DNA from: Streptomyces shenzhenensis
Lineage (GTDB): Bacteria > Actinomycetota > Actinomycetes > Streptomycetales > Streptomycetaceae
NCBI RefSeq assembly: GCF_003688995.1
Contig: NZ_PENI01000057.1
Span: 1 to 36,777 of the forward strand
Direction of reading: 5' to 3'
Length of the DNA: 36,777 nucleotides
Shown: in pieces, positions 13,569 through 22,078 of the stretch
Layout: each line of letters begins with the position of its first letter
How positions within the stretch are numbered: position 1 is the stretch's first letter
The notes under the pieces: generated by a model
What the model was told of the DNA's origin: nothing
Database searches by the model: none
What the model saw: the letters and a program-made list of their open reading frames with translations, nothing else
Translations under genes and position numbers: made by a program

Positions 13569-14507
13569 TCAGGGCGCAGCGCCGCGGTTGCGCCAGCTCA
13601 GGGAATAAGCCGCCTGGCGAGCGCGCATCAACTCTCCGAGCGGGCGATGCTCCGGCGCCGAGATCCAAGGGTTGAAGCTGCTCTGCTCGATGGCCTCGGC
13701 CAGAGCCTCGTCCGGCGCTTGCCGAGGCACACGCAGTCGTGCCACGGTGAGCCATGGTGCGTCCCAGCGGACCGAAGAATTCTCGATGGGCGTACGAACT
13801 TCGTCCTCGAAGAACTGGGCTTGAAAAAGGAACTCCAGGCCGTCTTCGGCGAGCCGCGCGTAGATGTCGGCGGCCAAATCCTTGCGGGCTTCCTTGTTGA
13901 TCGTCGTCGAGGCGGCGCGCAGCTTCAACCGGGCCGCGTAGTCACCGAACATGACGGGCATGATGCTGAAGAAGTCGTGTGTGGCGAATCCGCTGAACGG
14001 CTTTATCATGTCACGGAAGTTCGCAACAGCACTGCGGGTCATGTGCGGCTTCTTTGCGGCCTTACGGAGGGCGGCGCCGGGCGCGCTCGTGGAGAGACCG
14101 ACGATTCCGACGAACTCCGCGCTGCCGCTGACCTTCAGGGTCTCCTGGCTGACGAGGGTGAAGTTCTGCTCGACGTCGGCGGTCGATGGCGTCGAGGCTC
14201 CGAGCACCTTGATCGCGAAACCACGGATGTCAGGAGCCCGGTCGGCGGAGAAATTACCGTTGGACAGCCGCACATGTGCCTCATGAACAGATGGATCGGC
14301 AAAAATGCCCTGCCTCGCATATGCAGGAAGACCTTCCTCCACCGCGAAGTCGGCTCTCAGAGCGGCCACCTGTTTACGGTGCAACGCCCTTCCCCGGCCA
14401 TGCTTCTTCAGGTGCTGACGCTGCACTTCAGTGAAAACATGCGCTTGTTCCGCATGCTCCGTACTCTCGTCGGGCAGAAACACTTCGCGCCACTGAGTGC
14501 TAGGCAT
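13569..14507 (-). CDS. Catalase-like haem protein (catalase-related family)
   Basis: This gene codes for 312 residues, ATG 14507, with GAAGGGG nine bases upstream. A frame from a TTG at 14525 is the longer alternative. The sequence resembles the small catalase-related family without the usual catalase C-terminal domains: HAEQAHVFTEVQRQHLKKHGRGRALHRKQVAALRADF near the start, VRLSNGNFSADRAPDIRGFAIKVLG, FVGIVG, a middle NFRDMIKPFSGFATHDFF, and a tail ending EHRPLGELMRARQAAYSLSWRNRG. Canonical monofunctional catalases are about 480 residues or more; this is shorter, as are related peroxidases. The family predicts peroxide or organic-peroxide handling with haem. A LysR regulator lies on either side, and a shared operator-like segment lies upstream at 14652-14682. 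Confidence 0.82.
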   Translation of the reverse strand: MPSTQWREVFLPDESTEHAEQAHVFTEVQRQHLKKHGRGRALHRKQVAALRADFAVEEGLPAYARQGIFADPSVHEAHVRLSNGNFSADRAPDIRGFAIKVLGASTPSTADVEQNFTLVSQETLKVSGSAEFVGIVGLSTSAPGAALRKAAKKPHMTRSAVANFRDMIKPFSGFATHDFFSIMPVMFGDYAARLKLRAASTTINKEARKDLAADIYARLAEDGLEFLFQAQFFEDEVRTPIENSSVRWDAPWLTVARLRVPRQAPDEALAEAIEQSSFNPWISAPEHRPLGELMRARQAAYSLSWRNRGAAP

Positions 14508-15216
14508 GTTCTGAGACCCCTTCAACGTTCAGGCCTTCCGTTGTTCGTCCGCGCGGATGCTCGGAATGGGCGGCATAACGACGTCTTCCCACCCCCTCTT
14601 TCCCGGACTGCTCCCCGTCCGACGCCGATCATTACTGCTGTCGACGCGTAACGCCAATGCCGATTGCACGGACCGTCATGCCGACCGCGCATGAGCGCAG
14701 CACAGCGTGGTTCTGCTCGGCCTCGGCCCGCCGCGGCAGTACAGGCGATCCGGTGTCGCCACCGCTCGGGTGACCAGGACACACCCCGTCGTACGGTCAG
14801 ATCTCATACCGGCCGCGACCACCTGGAGCGGTCGTCCGCATTGACATGCGAAGACTTCAACGTGCCCCGCACCTCAGCTTCTCCCCGGCCTGGAACGGGC
14901 GTTGGATCTCACCGACACCGGCCCGCCCACCCGATTTCGCGACCACCGAGCCTGCTACGTGATCACCAGCCTGCCCGGCCCGGTCGTCATCCTCGGCGCC
15001 GAGTTCCTGGCTGCCACCGGCGGCGACACGACGGCCTTCGGAACCACCGACCCCCTCACCGGCTTCGGCGGCGTCACCCCGATGCCCCCGATTCCGGGAA
15101 GATCAGCGACCACCGGCGGCGCCCGCGCCGATACAATCGCCGCCTCCAACGCGTCTTCTACACCTCGGCGTTGTTCAGCATCCGCCAGGAGCCAGTGACC
15201 ATGCGAAAGAGCCTCG
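14508..15216. other. 709-base non-coding stretch between the catalase-like and second LysR genes
   Basis: The left part carries the catalase promoter with the shared operator (14652-14682). The rest has no gene I can support. A plus-strand frame at 14902-15198 (DLTDTGPPTRFRDHRACYV...) has no ribosome-binding site and no recognisable domain; it may be a decayed gene fragment. Confidence 0.5.
14652..14682 (-). promoter_or_regulatory. Shared operator-like segment upstream of the catalase-like gene
   Basis: On the minus strand this reads GGCATGACGG, six bases, then CAATCGGCATTGGCG. The same arrangement, with the same spacing, lies upstream of the second LysR gene at 16187-16217 on the plus strand. 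The CAAT-CGGC-ATTG dyad would suit a LysR-type binding site. It lies about 145 bases upstream of the catalase start. Confidence 0.55.
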
Positions 15217-16107
15217 TCATCGACCGATGGTGCTCCCGTCCGAACCGAGGGCCGCGATCACGATTTTGGCGAACTGGTCGATGGACGGCATCTTCCGGTT
15301 CTTGGTGTAGGCCAGAGCCACCATGCGCGGGGGGACTCCTGTGAGCTGGACGTAGCGGATGTCGGGGCGACGGTAGAAGTCGGCAAGGCCGGCCGGGACG
15401 ACGATGAACCCGGTGCTGGACGCGACGGCTTCCAGGCTTTCCTCGATCGTCGTGGGCCGGTCGGCTTCCGGGCCGTTGCGCAGGGAGGTCGCGTGGAAGG
15501 CGGTGCCGCGCCATTCCGGTACGTCACCGGCGTCCTGCAACAAGCGGTACGGCGTCAGCTCGGCGATGTCGACGACCCGTGCCTGCGCCATCGGATGCTC
15601 GTCGGAGAGAGCCGCGACGCGCGGTTCGGGGAACAAGGGAACAATGTCGAAGGTGTCGACTGGCAGGGGCAACCGGACGAAGCAAACGTCGACACGTCCG
15701 TCGAGCAGGTAGTCGACCTGATCGGTGAGTGCCGTGTGCAGCACCTGCACATTGACCTCCGGCGCCAACGCCCGAAACTGCCGGACGATCGGCGTCACTA
15801 TCACCCCCGGCATGAAGCCGATGGTGAAGTGGTGGCCCTCGCGGCCGGCGAGGCGTACTCGGCGTTGCAGGGCGAGTGATGTCGCGAGCAGCGGCCGTGC
15901 GTCCTCCAGCAACTGCGCACCGGCCGGTGTGAGCGCCGTACCCAGCGGACCACGATGGAGCAGCGACACTTCCAGGTGGTCCTCAAGAGCGCGGATCTGA
16001 CGGCTCAGCGCCGGCTGCGTCATGTTCAGTCGCTCGGCGGCACGCACGAAGCTGAGTTCTTCGGCGACTGTCACAAAATAACGGAGACGCCGGAGGTCCA
16101 TATCCAT
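15217..16107 (-). CDS. LysR-family transcriptional regulator (second of a paralogous pair)
   Basis: This gene codes for 296 residues, ATG 16107. It has a LysR helix-turn-helix (LRRLRYFVTVAEELSFVRAAERLNMTQPALSRQIRALEDHL) and an effector-binding domain with HFTIGFMPGVIVTPIVR and DQVDYLLDGRVDVCFVRLPLP. The other paralogue at 12524-13402 has the same key stretches, so the two arose from one ancestor and may share operators. The region upstream carries the shared CAATCGGCATTG segment (16203-16217), which fits autoregulation and a divergent target. A divergent target is not visible now: a 25-codon frame at 16300-16377 is the only plus-strand frame there, and decayed DNA follows. Confidence 0.9.
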   Translation of the reverse strand: MDMDLRRLRYFVTVAEELSFVRAAERLNMTQPALSRQIRALEDHLEVSLLHRGPLGTALTPAGAQLLEDARPLLATSLALQRRVRLAGREGHHFTIGFMPGVIVTPIVRQFRALAPEVNVQVLHTALTDQVDYLLDGRVDVCFVRLPLPVDTFDIVPLFPEPRVAALSDEHPMAQARVVDIAELTPYRLLQDAGDVPEWRGTAFHATSLRNGPEADRPTTIEESLEAVASSTGFIVVPAGLADFYRRPDIRYVQLTGVPPRMVALAYTKNRKMPSIDQFAKIVIAALGSDGSTIGR

Positions 16108-16186
16108 GACGCCATGTTAGCCACGGACCTTTTCTTGTCGAACTGCCCTCCCATGAAAACGCCTTGGGCTTTGGCGATGCCTGACC

Positions 16187-16217
16187 GGCATGGCGGCTTC
16201 ACCAATCGGCATTGGCG
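16187..16217 (+). promoter_or_regulatory. Shared operator-like segment upstream of the second LysR gene
   Basis: GGCATGGCGG is followed after six bases by CAATCGGCATTGGCG. The match with 14652-14682 (other strand) is 15 of 15 in the core and 9 of 10 in the first block, with weaker similarity continuing for about 40 bases. A likely binding site for one or both LysR proteins. The surrounding stretch 16108-16390 has no gene I can support. Confidence 0.55.
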
Positions 16218-16390
16218 CCGATCGGCATCCGCGGCGATAATCGACCGACGCAGAGCGAGCACCGATCGATGGGTGCGGGCATCGGCAATATGCTGCTGAA
16301 TGCAGAAAAAGCGCCTCTGCTTCTTTGAATCGACCAGCGTGGATTCGGGCGAGTCGGCGCGACTTGAGGAATACTGAACCCCCGGACTGG

Positions 16391-17340
16391 TCAGTTGACG
16401 GCCAGGACCGCCGTGTTGTTCGTGAGGTCCGGGTCGAAGTCGAAGGGGTACTCGCCGAACTCTCCGAACGGGGGGTGGATGCTCACGGCACCGGTCGCGC
16501 CGGGCACCAAGGTGTCGATACGCACGGAGAACGCGAACGTGCGCTGGGTGTCTTCCAGCACCCAGTACCGCAGGTTGCAGTCGTAGCGCGGGGCGCCCGT
16601 CTGCTTCGGGTAGTAGCCGCCGTCGAGGGTGCGCGGGTAGCAGCCGGACGGCACGCCGATGACCGTGGTGCCCTCGGGCACGATCAGCCGGACCTCGGCG
16701 ACCGGGTCGCCGGAGCCGAGGTTGCCGAACCAGGCCGGGCCGTTGTTCTTGAACGTGAGCTCGGCCGTGGCCGTCTCGCCCGCCACGGCCGAGATGACGT
16801 CACCGGTCACGGAGAAGTCCGCAGTGTTTTCCGCGCCGATCTGGAGAACCGCGTAGTCGTTCTGGGAGTCGATGTCCTCGGCACCGTCGCCCGGCTCGAC
16901 GTCGATGTCGAGCCGCTCGTTCAGCGAGTGCGGGGAGAGTCGCACCGTCAGCGGCCCGGGCAACTCGAAGGAGTCGCCCGGCGCCAGCACCTGGTCGAAC
17001 GCGCAGATCGCCTTGCTCGACGGTGCCTAGTCGTTGCCGTCCGTCGTGGTGTAGGTGCAGGCGTCGTACCGCGTCAGATCCGTCAGGCCGTACGAGGCGT
17101 ACAGCTTGACGGTGACCCCGTTCGCGCTCTCGTTGCCGTTGTCGGTGACCTTGAACGGGATCGTCCGCTCGTCGCCGGGCCGACCGTCCTCGATGTCGGC
17201 GACGGGGTCGATGGCGAGGTCGGGCCCGGCTCCGACGGTGAGCGTGGTGTCGAAGCTCTCGTGCGGTGCGGTGAGCGTGCCGTCGGGCCCGCCGGTGGCC
17301 GTCGCCTCGTAGGTGATCCTGCCCTGCGCGCCGGCTGAGG
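16391..17340 (-). pseudogene. Decayed secreted protein with immunoglobulin-like repeats (in-frame TAG)
   Basis: The minus strand reads through about 315 codons with one interruption, a TAG at 17027-17029. Both sides are in the same frame and the sequence is continuous in sense: before the stop, DLAIDPVADIEDGRPGDERTIPFKVTDNGNESANGVTVKLY...TTTDGND; after it, APSSKAICAFDQVLAPGDSFELPG. The repeats (DPVADIEDG..., NNGPAWFGNLGSGDPVAEVRLIVPEGTT) resemble DUF11-type or CARDB-like extracellular adhesin domains. The 5' end is lost near 17335-17345, within what looks like the end of a signal peptide (ASAGAQGRITYEA). An ATG at 16990 could give a 199-residue fragment without an export signal. It is most likely a dead gene. 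A sequencing error at the TAG cannot be excluded. Confidence 0.7.
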
Positions 17341-17625
17341 CACTCCGCGCTCACACACGATGCCGAGGGCAGCATCTCCAACCCAATGCCACCGGCCCGC
17401 TCCCGCCACGCCCCCGTCCGCTTCCTGGAGCGCTGCGCCCGCCCAGGCGTCGACGCGGTCACCCAGCACGTCGCCGCGGGCATCCAGCCACTGGCCGGCG
17501 ACTCCGAGATCATCCGGCTCGCCGACAGTTGGGGAGCGAGGACAACAGCGAGCCCCGGCTCGGAGAAGATCAGGCCGGTCTCCGGTCGAAACGCCAGCAG
17601 GTCGTAGAGCCCGGCCGGCGTGCCC
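17341..17625. other. Unidentified gene fragment region
   Basis: The 285 bases between the pseudogene and the GH4 gene hold no full gene. On the minus strand at about 17520-17632 a short coding-like stretch reads GTPAGLYDLLAFRPETGLIF; on the plus strand at about 17430-17530 another reads GIQPLAGDSEIIRLADS. They look like pieces of unrelated genes, so this is probably a deletion or recombination scar. Confidence 0.4.
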
Positions 17626-18927
17626 TCAGGAGGTCAAACTTTCGGCGAGAGATTTGGCGATTGTGGTCGATCCCACCAGCGGATGGAGTGAGAGGGCTTC
17701 CCAGGCGAGGCCTGAATCTCTTTTGGTGGCAGCCTGGATGGTCAGCTGCTCGACGTGCTTGATCTGCAGCATGAGGCCGAGCTGTGCGGGGTCCGGGCGT
17801 CGTACAGCCAGTGGGCGTGCGCCGCCCGCGTCGACGAGGCAGGGCACCTCCACCACGGCCTCGGACGGAAGGGCCTCGATCGCCGATCCGTTGGCGACGT
17901 TGAGAATCATCGTGGCACGTTCGTTGCGGGCGATGGCATGCATGGCGTCGAGGGCGACCTTCTCGTACCCCCCGCCGTGCTCGGTGCCGGCGCCCTCGCC
18001 GTCGCGGATCTCCCGCATATAGGAGTCTTCGCGCTCGGCCCGGGCCGACTGCCAACGGGCCAGCGCCTGACCGGGGTCCTGCATCACCTGCCGGTAGAAC
18101 CGGTCCTGCTGCTCGGCCAGATACTCCCCGCGGGTCTGCTGCTGCCGGGTGATCGCTGCGACCGCGTCGCGGTTGTTGTAGTAGTAAGCCAGGTACTCGT
18201 TCGGCAGGGTTCCCAACTGCCGGACCCAGTCGACACCGAACAGCTGGCCTTCCTCGAAACCGGCGAGCCCGTCGTCGTCCTGGAGCAGTTCCTGCACCAG
18301 GTCCCGCTGACCGACCGTGGCGTGGCGTAGCCAGCCCAGGTGGTTGAGGCCCACGTAGTCGATGTTCAGGCGGTTGTCGTCGACATCGAAGTGTGTGGCC
18401 AGGCGACGGAACATGCCGCTGGGGGTGTCGCAAATACCCACCACCCGGTGGCCGAGCTCGGTGCGCATGGCCTCGGTGATCATGCCTGCCGGGTTGGTGA
18501 AGTTGAGGACGAATGCCTCGGGACTGCGACGGTTGAGCTCCCGTGCCATCTCCAGGGCGACGGGGATCGACCGCAGGGCGTAGGCGATACCCCCCGGCCC
18601 GACCGTCTCCTGCCCCAGGACCCCCAGCGCCAGGGCCCGGCGTTCGTCGGCGATACGGCTTTCGAGGCCGCCCACCCTGATGGCGGAGAAGACGAAGTCG
18701 GCGCCCGTCAGCGCAGTCGGCAGGTCCGTGGTGACTTCGACCTTCACCGGCTTGGGCGAGGGGTGGGCTGCCTGCATCTGTGCCAGAACGCTCTCCACTA
18801 CCCGCAGCCTGACCGGGTCGGTGTCATACAGGCACAGTCTGTCGATCAGCCGATCGTCGTCGGCCAGGAGGGCCGAGTACACCAGGGGGACTCGGAAGCC
18901 GCCTCCGCCGAGGATCGTGAGTTTCAC
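17626..18927 (-). CDS. Family 4 glycoside hydrolase (6-phospho-beta-glucosidase-like)
   Basis: This gene codes for 433 residues. The GTG at 18927 overlaps the TGA of the DeoR gene (GTGA). GH4 enzymes use NAD+ and a divalent metal to cut glycosides by an oxidation-elimination route in the cytoplasm; many act on 6-phospho-sugars. The N-terminal Rossmann motif ILGGGGFRVPLV lies at 5-16. NFTNPAGM is at 142-149. The metal-binding cysteine is in GICDTPSG (Cys166) and the metal-binding histidine in GLNHLGW (His196). The ICDTPSG and GLNHLGW forms are closest to 6-phospho-beta-glucosidases. It is downstream of and coupled to a DeoR-type regulator and divergent from the sugar kinase and ABC operon, so its substrate probably enters through that transporter. 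Confidence 0.92.
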   Translation of the reverse strand: MKLTILGGGGFRVPLVYSALLADDDRLIDRLCLYDTDPVRLRVVESVLAQMQAAHPSPKPVKVEVTTDLPTALTGADFVFSAIRVGGLESRIADERRALALGVLGQETVGPGGIAYALRSIPVALEMARELNRRSPEAFVLNFTNPAGMITEAMRTELGHRVVGICDTPSGMFRRLATHFDVDDNRLNIDYVGLNHLGWLRHATVGQRDLVQELLQDDDGLAGFEEGQLFGVDWVRQLGTLPNEYLAYYYNNRDAVAAITRQQQTRGEYLAEQQDRFYRQVMQDPGQALARWQSARAEREDSYMREIRDGEGAGTEHGGGYEKVALDAMHAIARNERATMILNVANGSAIEALPSEAVVEVPCLVDAGGARPLAVRRPDPAQLGLMLQIKHVEQLTIQAATKRDSGLAWEALSLHPLVGSTTIAKSLAESLTS

Positions 18928-19685
18928 GCCGTGATCACCTCGACACCCTCGCGCCGGGCCAGTTCCAGGGCCGGCTCGTCCAGTGAGGCGCTCGTCACGA
19001 TGCGGGCCACATCGGTGGTGCTGCACACCCGCATCGACCCGGTGCCGGGGAACTTCACCGCGGTCGCGACCAGCACCACGCTGCTGACCCTGCGCACCAT
19101 CGCGCGCTTGACCACTGCTTCCTGGCCCATGTCGTCCACGACCGAACCGTCCGGACGCACGCCCGAGCACGAGAGGAAGGCGATGTCGCCGCTGACGGAG
19201 GCCAGGGCGTCCTCGGCCAGCGGGCCGGACAGCGCGTGATAGCGGCGGTTGAGCGATCCGCCGAGCATGACCAGGTCCACCGCCTCGTCCTCCCGCAGAA
19301 CATCCAGCACCGCAAGACTGTTCGTGATGACGGTGACCGCACGACCACGCAGTCGCTCGGCGATCCGGACCGTGGTCGTGCCGATGTCCAGCACCACCAC
19401 CTGACGGTCCTGCACGAGCGCCGCCGCGGCGGCGGCAATGGCGTCCTTCTCGGCCGCACCCTCGTCGACCAGCGCCTCGAACGTGGCTGGTTCTCCATGG
19501 GGGGCACCGATCAGATGCGCGCCCCCGTGTACGCGACGCAGTACGCCCTCGGCCTCCAGGCGCTCGAGGTCACGCCGCACGGTCGGTGCACTCACCTTGA
19601 GTTTCCGGACGAGTTCGTTGGCCGAGACGGTTCCGTGGTCCCGGAGCAGACGCACGATCCACTCTTCGCGCTGATGGGGAAGCAT
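18924..19685 (-). CDS. DeoR-family transcriptional regulator of the carbohydrate island
   Basis: This gene codes for 253 residues from the ATG at 19685 (MLPHQREEWIVRLL). In-frame starts upstream at 19724 and 19778 run through the operator region and are less likely. The N-terminus is a DeoR winged helix-turn-helix: REEWIVRLLRDHGTVSANELVRKLKVSAPTVRRDLERLEAEGVLRRVHGGA. The C-terminal part is the DeoR sensor domain with the DIGTTTVRIAE phosphate-sugar site. Such repressors usually respond to a sugar phosphate. The gene is coupled to the GH4 gene and divergent from the kinase operon, with inverted repeats (19718-19736 and 19823-19834) between them, so it probably controls both directions. Confidence 0.9.
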   Translation of the reverse strand: MLPHQREEWIVRLLRDHGTVSANELVRKLKVSAPTVRRDLERLEAEGVLRRVHGGAHLIGAPHGEPATFEALVDEGAAEKDAIAAAAAALVQDRQVVVLDIGTTTVRIAERLRGRAVTVITNSLAVLDVLREDEAVDLVMLGGSLNRRYHALSGPLAEDALASVSGDIAFLSCSGVRPDGSVVDDMGQEAVVKRAMVRRVSSVVLVATAVKFPGTGSMRVCSTTDVARIVTSASLDEPALELARREGVEVITA

Positions 19686-19717
19686 GCGCCGGACCCTATC
19701 AGGCAAACGCTCAAGAA

Positions 19718-19736
19718 CGTTCATCACCGATGAACG
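19718..19736. promoter_or_regulatory. Operator for the DeoR regulator
   Basis: CGTTCATCACCGATGAACG has perfect 8-base arms around ACC. Related half-sites (GGTGAACGAG) follow at 19739-19748, and another dyad, GTGAGCGTTCAC, lies at 19823-19834 near the kinase start. The cluster lies in the divergent promoter region between the DeoR gene and the PfkB gene, so it is a good candidate operator set. Confidence 0.65.
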
Positions 19737-19848
19737 AAGGTGAACGAGCCATGAATTGATTCGCTCGCAATCGCTCACTGTCGATCAGGTCGGTTAGCGT
19801 TGCTGACGTCAGCCGATCGAAGGTGAGCGTTCACGGGCGGAGAGGAAA

Positions 19849-20895
19849 ATGCGGATGGACGGCGGGAACCCGGTGTCGGACACTGCAGAAGCCACCGTGC
19901 CGACCGTCCAGGCGCTCTTCGTCGGCACCGTCTTCCTCGACATCGTTCTGGCCGGCATGCCGCGGCTGCCTCGCCCCGGTGCCGAGGAATGGGCCGACGA
20001 ACGAGCTGTCTCGGTCGGTGGCATCGCCAACACGGCTGTGGCGGCCGCGCGCTTGGGGGCCACCAGCGCCCTCGTCTCGACCCTCGGCGCCGACGATTTC
20101 TCCGGTATCGCCCTGAAGCAGCTACGGGCTGAACCACTGCTGGATCTGAGCAACGTCACGATCCAGGCCGAGCGCGAGATCCCGCTCACCGTTGTCGTCC
20201 CCATGGCGGGGGAGCGCATGTTCCTCAGTCACGGAAGCCTGGCGCAGCCTGCGCCGTACGCCCCAGATGTGCGGGCCCGGACCATGTTCGTCGCGCTGAA
20301 CGACGGAATGCCCACCTGGGTGGGGAAGTTCCGGGACGCCGGCACCCTGGTCGTGGCCGGTGTGGGCTGGGACGAAGACCCGGCCTGGCCCAGGCAGGTG
20401 CGCGGGTACCTGGACACGGTCGACGTGCTCGTCCTGAACGCGGCCGAGGCGCGCCATCTCACCGGCGAGCAGGATCTCGAGACGGCAGCCCGGCAACTCG
20501 CCTCGCCGACGCGCTCGGTGGTCGTGACGTGCGGCCCGCATGGGGCCATCGCCGTGGGGAACAGTGCCGCGGCGACCATTCATGTCCGGGCTCCGGCAGT
20601 AGCGGCCAAGGACACGACCGGTGCGGGTGACGTCCTGATCGGAGCGCTGATGGCCGCCACCAGCATCGGCGAGACCCTCGAGGACTCTCTGGCTTTCGCG
20701 GTGACAGCCGCCGCTGACGCCACCACACGCCTGGGCGGCGCGCGTGCCGCACCAGATCTCTCCCAACTCCTGGAGCGCGCCTCGACGGCGAGTGGCGCTT
20801 CGCTCTCGGCAGCACGAATCGCACAACGTCTGAGAGCTCCCAAGACCAGTCCCCTTGCAACAACTTCTGCCCTCACCGAGGAATCGCACCCATGA
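19849..20895 (+). CDS. PfkB-family carbohydrate kinase
   Basis: This gene codes for 348 residues, ATG 19849 after GGAGAGG. PfkB/ribokinase enzymes phosphorylate sugars, nucleosides or polyols such as inositol with ATP. The N-terminal glycine-rich motif is VGGIANTAVAAARLGA (about 57-72), and the C-terminal signature is AKDTTGAGDVLIGALMA (about 253-269) with the catalytic Asp of TGAGD. The region after about 300 is an extra tail. The stop overlaps the start of the ABC binding-protein gene (ATGA), so it is the first gene of the operon. The neighbouring phosphodiesterase, phosphatase and glycosidase fit a kinase for a released sugar or inositol. The exact substrate cannot be told. Confidence 0.9.
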   Translation: MRMDGGNPVSDTAEATVPTVQALFVGTVFLDIVLAGMPRLPRPGAEEWADERAVSVGGIANTAVAAARLGATSALVSTLGADDFSGIALKQLRAEPLLDLSNVTIQAEREIPLTVVVPMAGERMFLSHGSLAQPAPYAPDVRARTMFVALNDGMPTWVGKFRDAGTLVVAGVGWDEDPAWPRQVRGYLDTVDVLVLNAAEARHLTGEQDLETAARQLASPTRSVVVTCGPHGAIAVGNSAAATIHVRAPAVAAKDTTGAGDVLIGALMAATSIGETLEDSLAFAVTAAADATTRLGGARAAPDLSQLLERASTASGASLSAARIAQRLRAPKTSPLATTSALTEESHP

Positions 20896-22034
20896 AGATC
20901 CGCATCCGCGCCACCGCCCTGACCGCGATGAGCGTCACCGCTGTCCTGACCCTTGCCGCCTGCGGCAGCGGCTCCGATTCGACCGATGCCGCCTCCGGCG
21001 GCTCCCAGGAGATCGTGCTCTACACCGACAGCGACACCGGTGTGCAGCAGCTGTGGGAGAACAAGCTGATCCCCGCGTTCGAGAAGTCGCATCCTGGTAT
21101 CACGGTCAAGTTCAGCACCGGTGACGTGTCCAACCAGTCCGCGCAGCTGGCGAGCCTGGCCGCTTCGGTGAAGCAGGACAAGGCCCCGCCGATGGACATC
21201 GTCGTGGACTCCGGGTTCCTGCCCGACGCCTCCTCGGCGGACCTGCTCACCGAGATCACCACCTCCAACGTGCCGAACTCGGCCGACATCACCGAGGCCA
21301 TGAAGTCGAGCGCGGCAGGTGTCATGCCCTACCGGGCTTCCGCCGTCGTGCTCGCCTACGACTCGGAGAAGGTCACCACCCCGCCGACCGCGCTCCCCGA
21401 CCTGGTGCAGTGGATCAAGGACAACCCGGGTCAGTTCGCCTACAACGACCCCAGCACCGGCGGCTCCGGCCAGGGCTTCGTGCAGGCCATGCTCGACAGT
21501 CACCTGGACGAGGCCACCATCAAGGCGATGTCGACCGGCTACGACGAGAACGCACAGTCCGGCTGGGACGCCGGCCTCAAGGACCTGGCCGCGCTCACGC
21601 CGAACGTCTACCAGAAGACCTACCCGAACGGTAACGAGGAGACCCTGAACCTGCTGGGCCAGGGCCAGGTCTCGATGATCCCGGCGTGGAGCGACATGTT
21701 CCTCACGGCGAAGAAGAACGGCACACTGCCGGACTCGGCCAAGGCCGTCTCGATCTCGGACCCCGCCATGCCCGGCGGTCCCTCGTCCCTGGCCGTCCCG
21801 GTCAACAGCAAGCACCAGGAAGCGGCTCTGCAGCTGATGAACTGGGTGCTCGAACCTGAGCAGCAGGCCGGCATCGTCGAGGCCATCTCCGGCTTCCCGG
21901 TCATCCCGTCCACCGAACTGCCCAAGAGCGCGCAGTCGGTGTTCGAGGGCATGGACACCAGCAACGTCGCGCCCTTCTACAGCTCGAAGTCAGCCGCGGA
22001 CATGAACCGCAAGTGGTCGCAGCGGGTCGCGTGA
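20892..22034 (+). CDS. ABC transporter substrate-binding lipoprotein
   Basis: This gene codes for 380 residues. It has an N-terminal lipoprotein signal (basic MKIRIR, a hydrophobic core, lipobox LAAC with Cys24 as the modified residue), then the fold of a family 1 solute-binding protein: QEIVLYTDSDTGVQQLWENKLIPAFEKSHPGITVKF. The form resembles binding proteins for polyamines, iron, or 2-aminoethylphosphonate as well as sugars. It overlaps the kinase stop (ATGA) and is followed by two permeases and an ATPase. It would hold the substrate outside the membrane for delivery to the permeases. The substrate is inferred from the neighbouring phosphodiesterase, not from this sequence. Confidence 0.92.
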   Translation: MKIRIRATALTAMSVTAVLTLAACGSGSDSTDAASGGSQEIVLYTDSDTGVQQLWENKLIPAFEKSHPGITVKFSTGDVSNQSAQLASLAASVKQDKAPPMDIVVDSGFLPDASSADLLTEITTSNVPNSADITEAMKSSAAGVMPYRASAVVLAYDSEKVTTPPTALPDLVQWIKDNPGQFAYNDPSTGGSGQGFVQAMLDSHLDEATIKAMSTGYDENAQSGWDAGLKDLAALTPNVYQKTYPNGNEETLNLLGQGQVSMIPAWSDMFLTAKKNGTLPDSAKAVSISDPAMPGGPSSLAVPVNSKHQEAALQLMNWVLEPEQQAGIVEAISGFPVIPSTELPKSAQSVFEGMDTSNVAPFYSSKSAADMNRKWSQRVA

Positions 22035-22078
22035 CCACCCACTGACCGACGCACCCACCACCTGAAAGGAGACCGGCG

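Noticed and set aside
14902..15198. A plus-strand 98-codon frame with a protein-like middle part
   Set aside because: No ribosome-binding site, no recognised domain, and a frame that turns low-complexity at its end. It may be a decayed fragment, so it is not listed as a gene.
16300..16377. A 25-codon frame downstream of the second LysR operator
   Set aside because: It has no ribosome-binding site and no recognised product; it is more likely chance or a remnant of a lost target gene.
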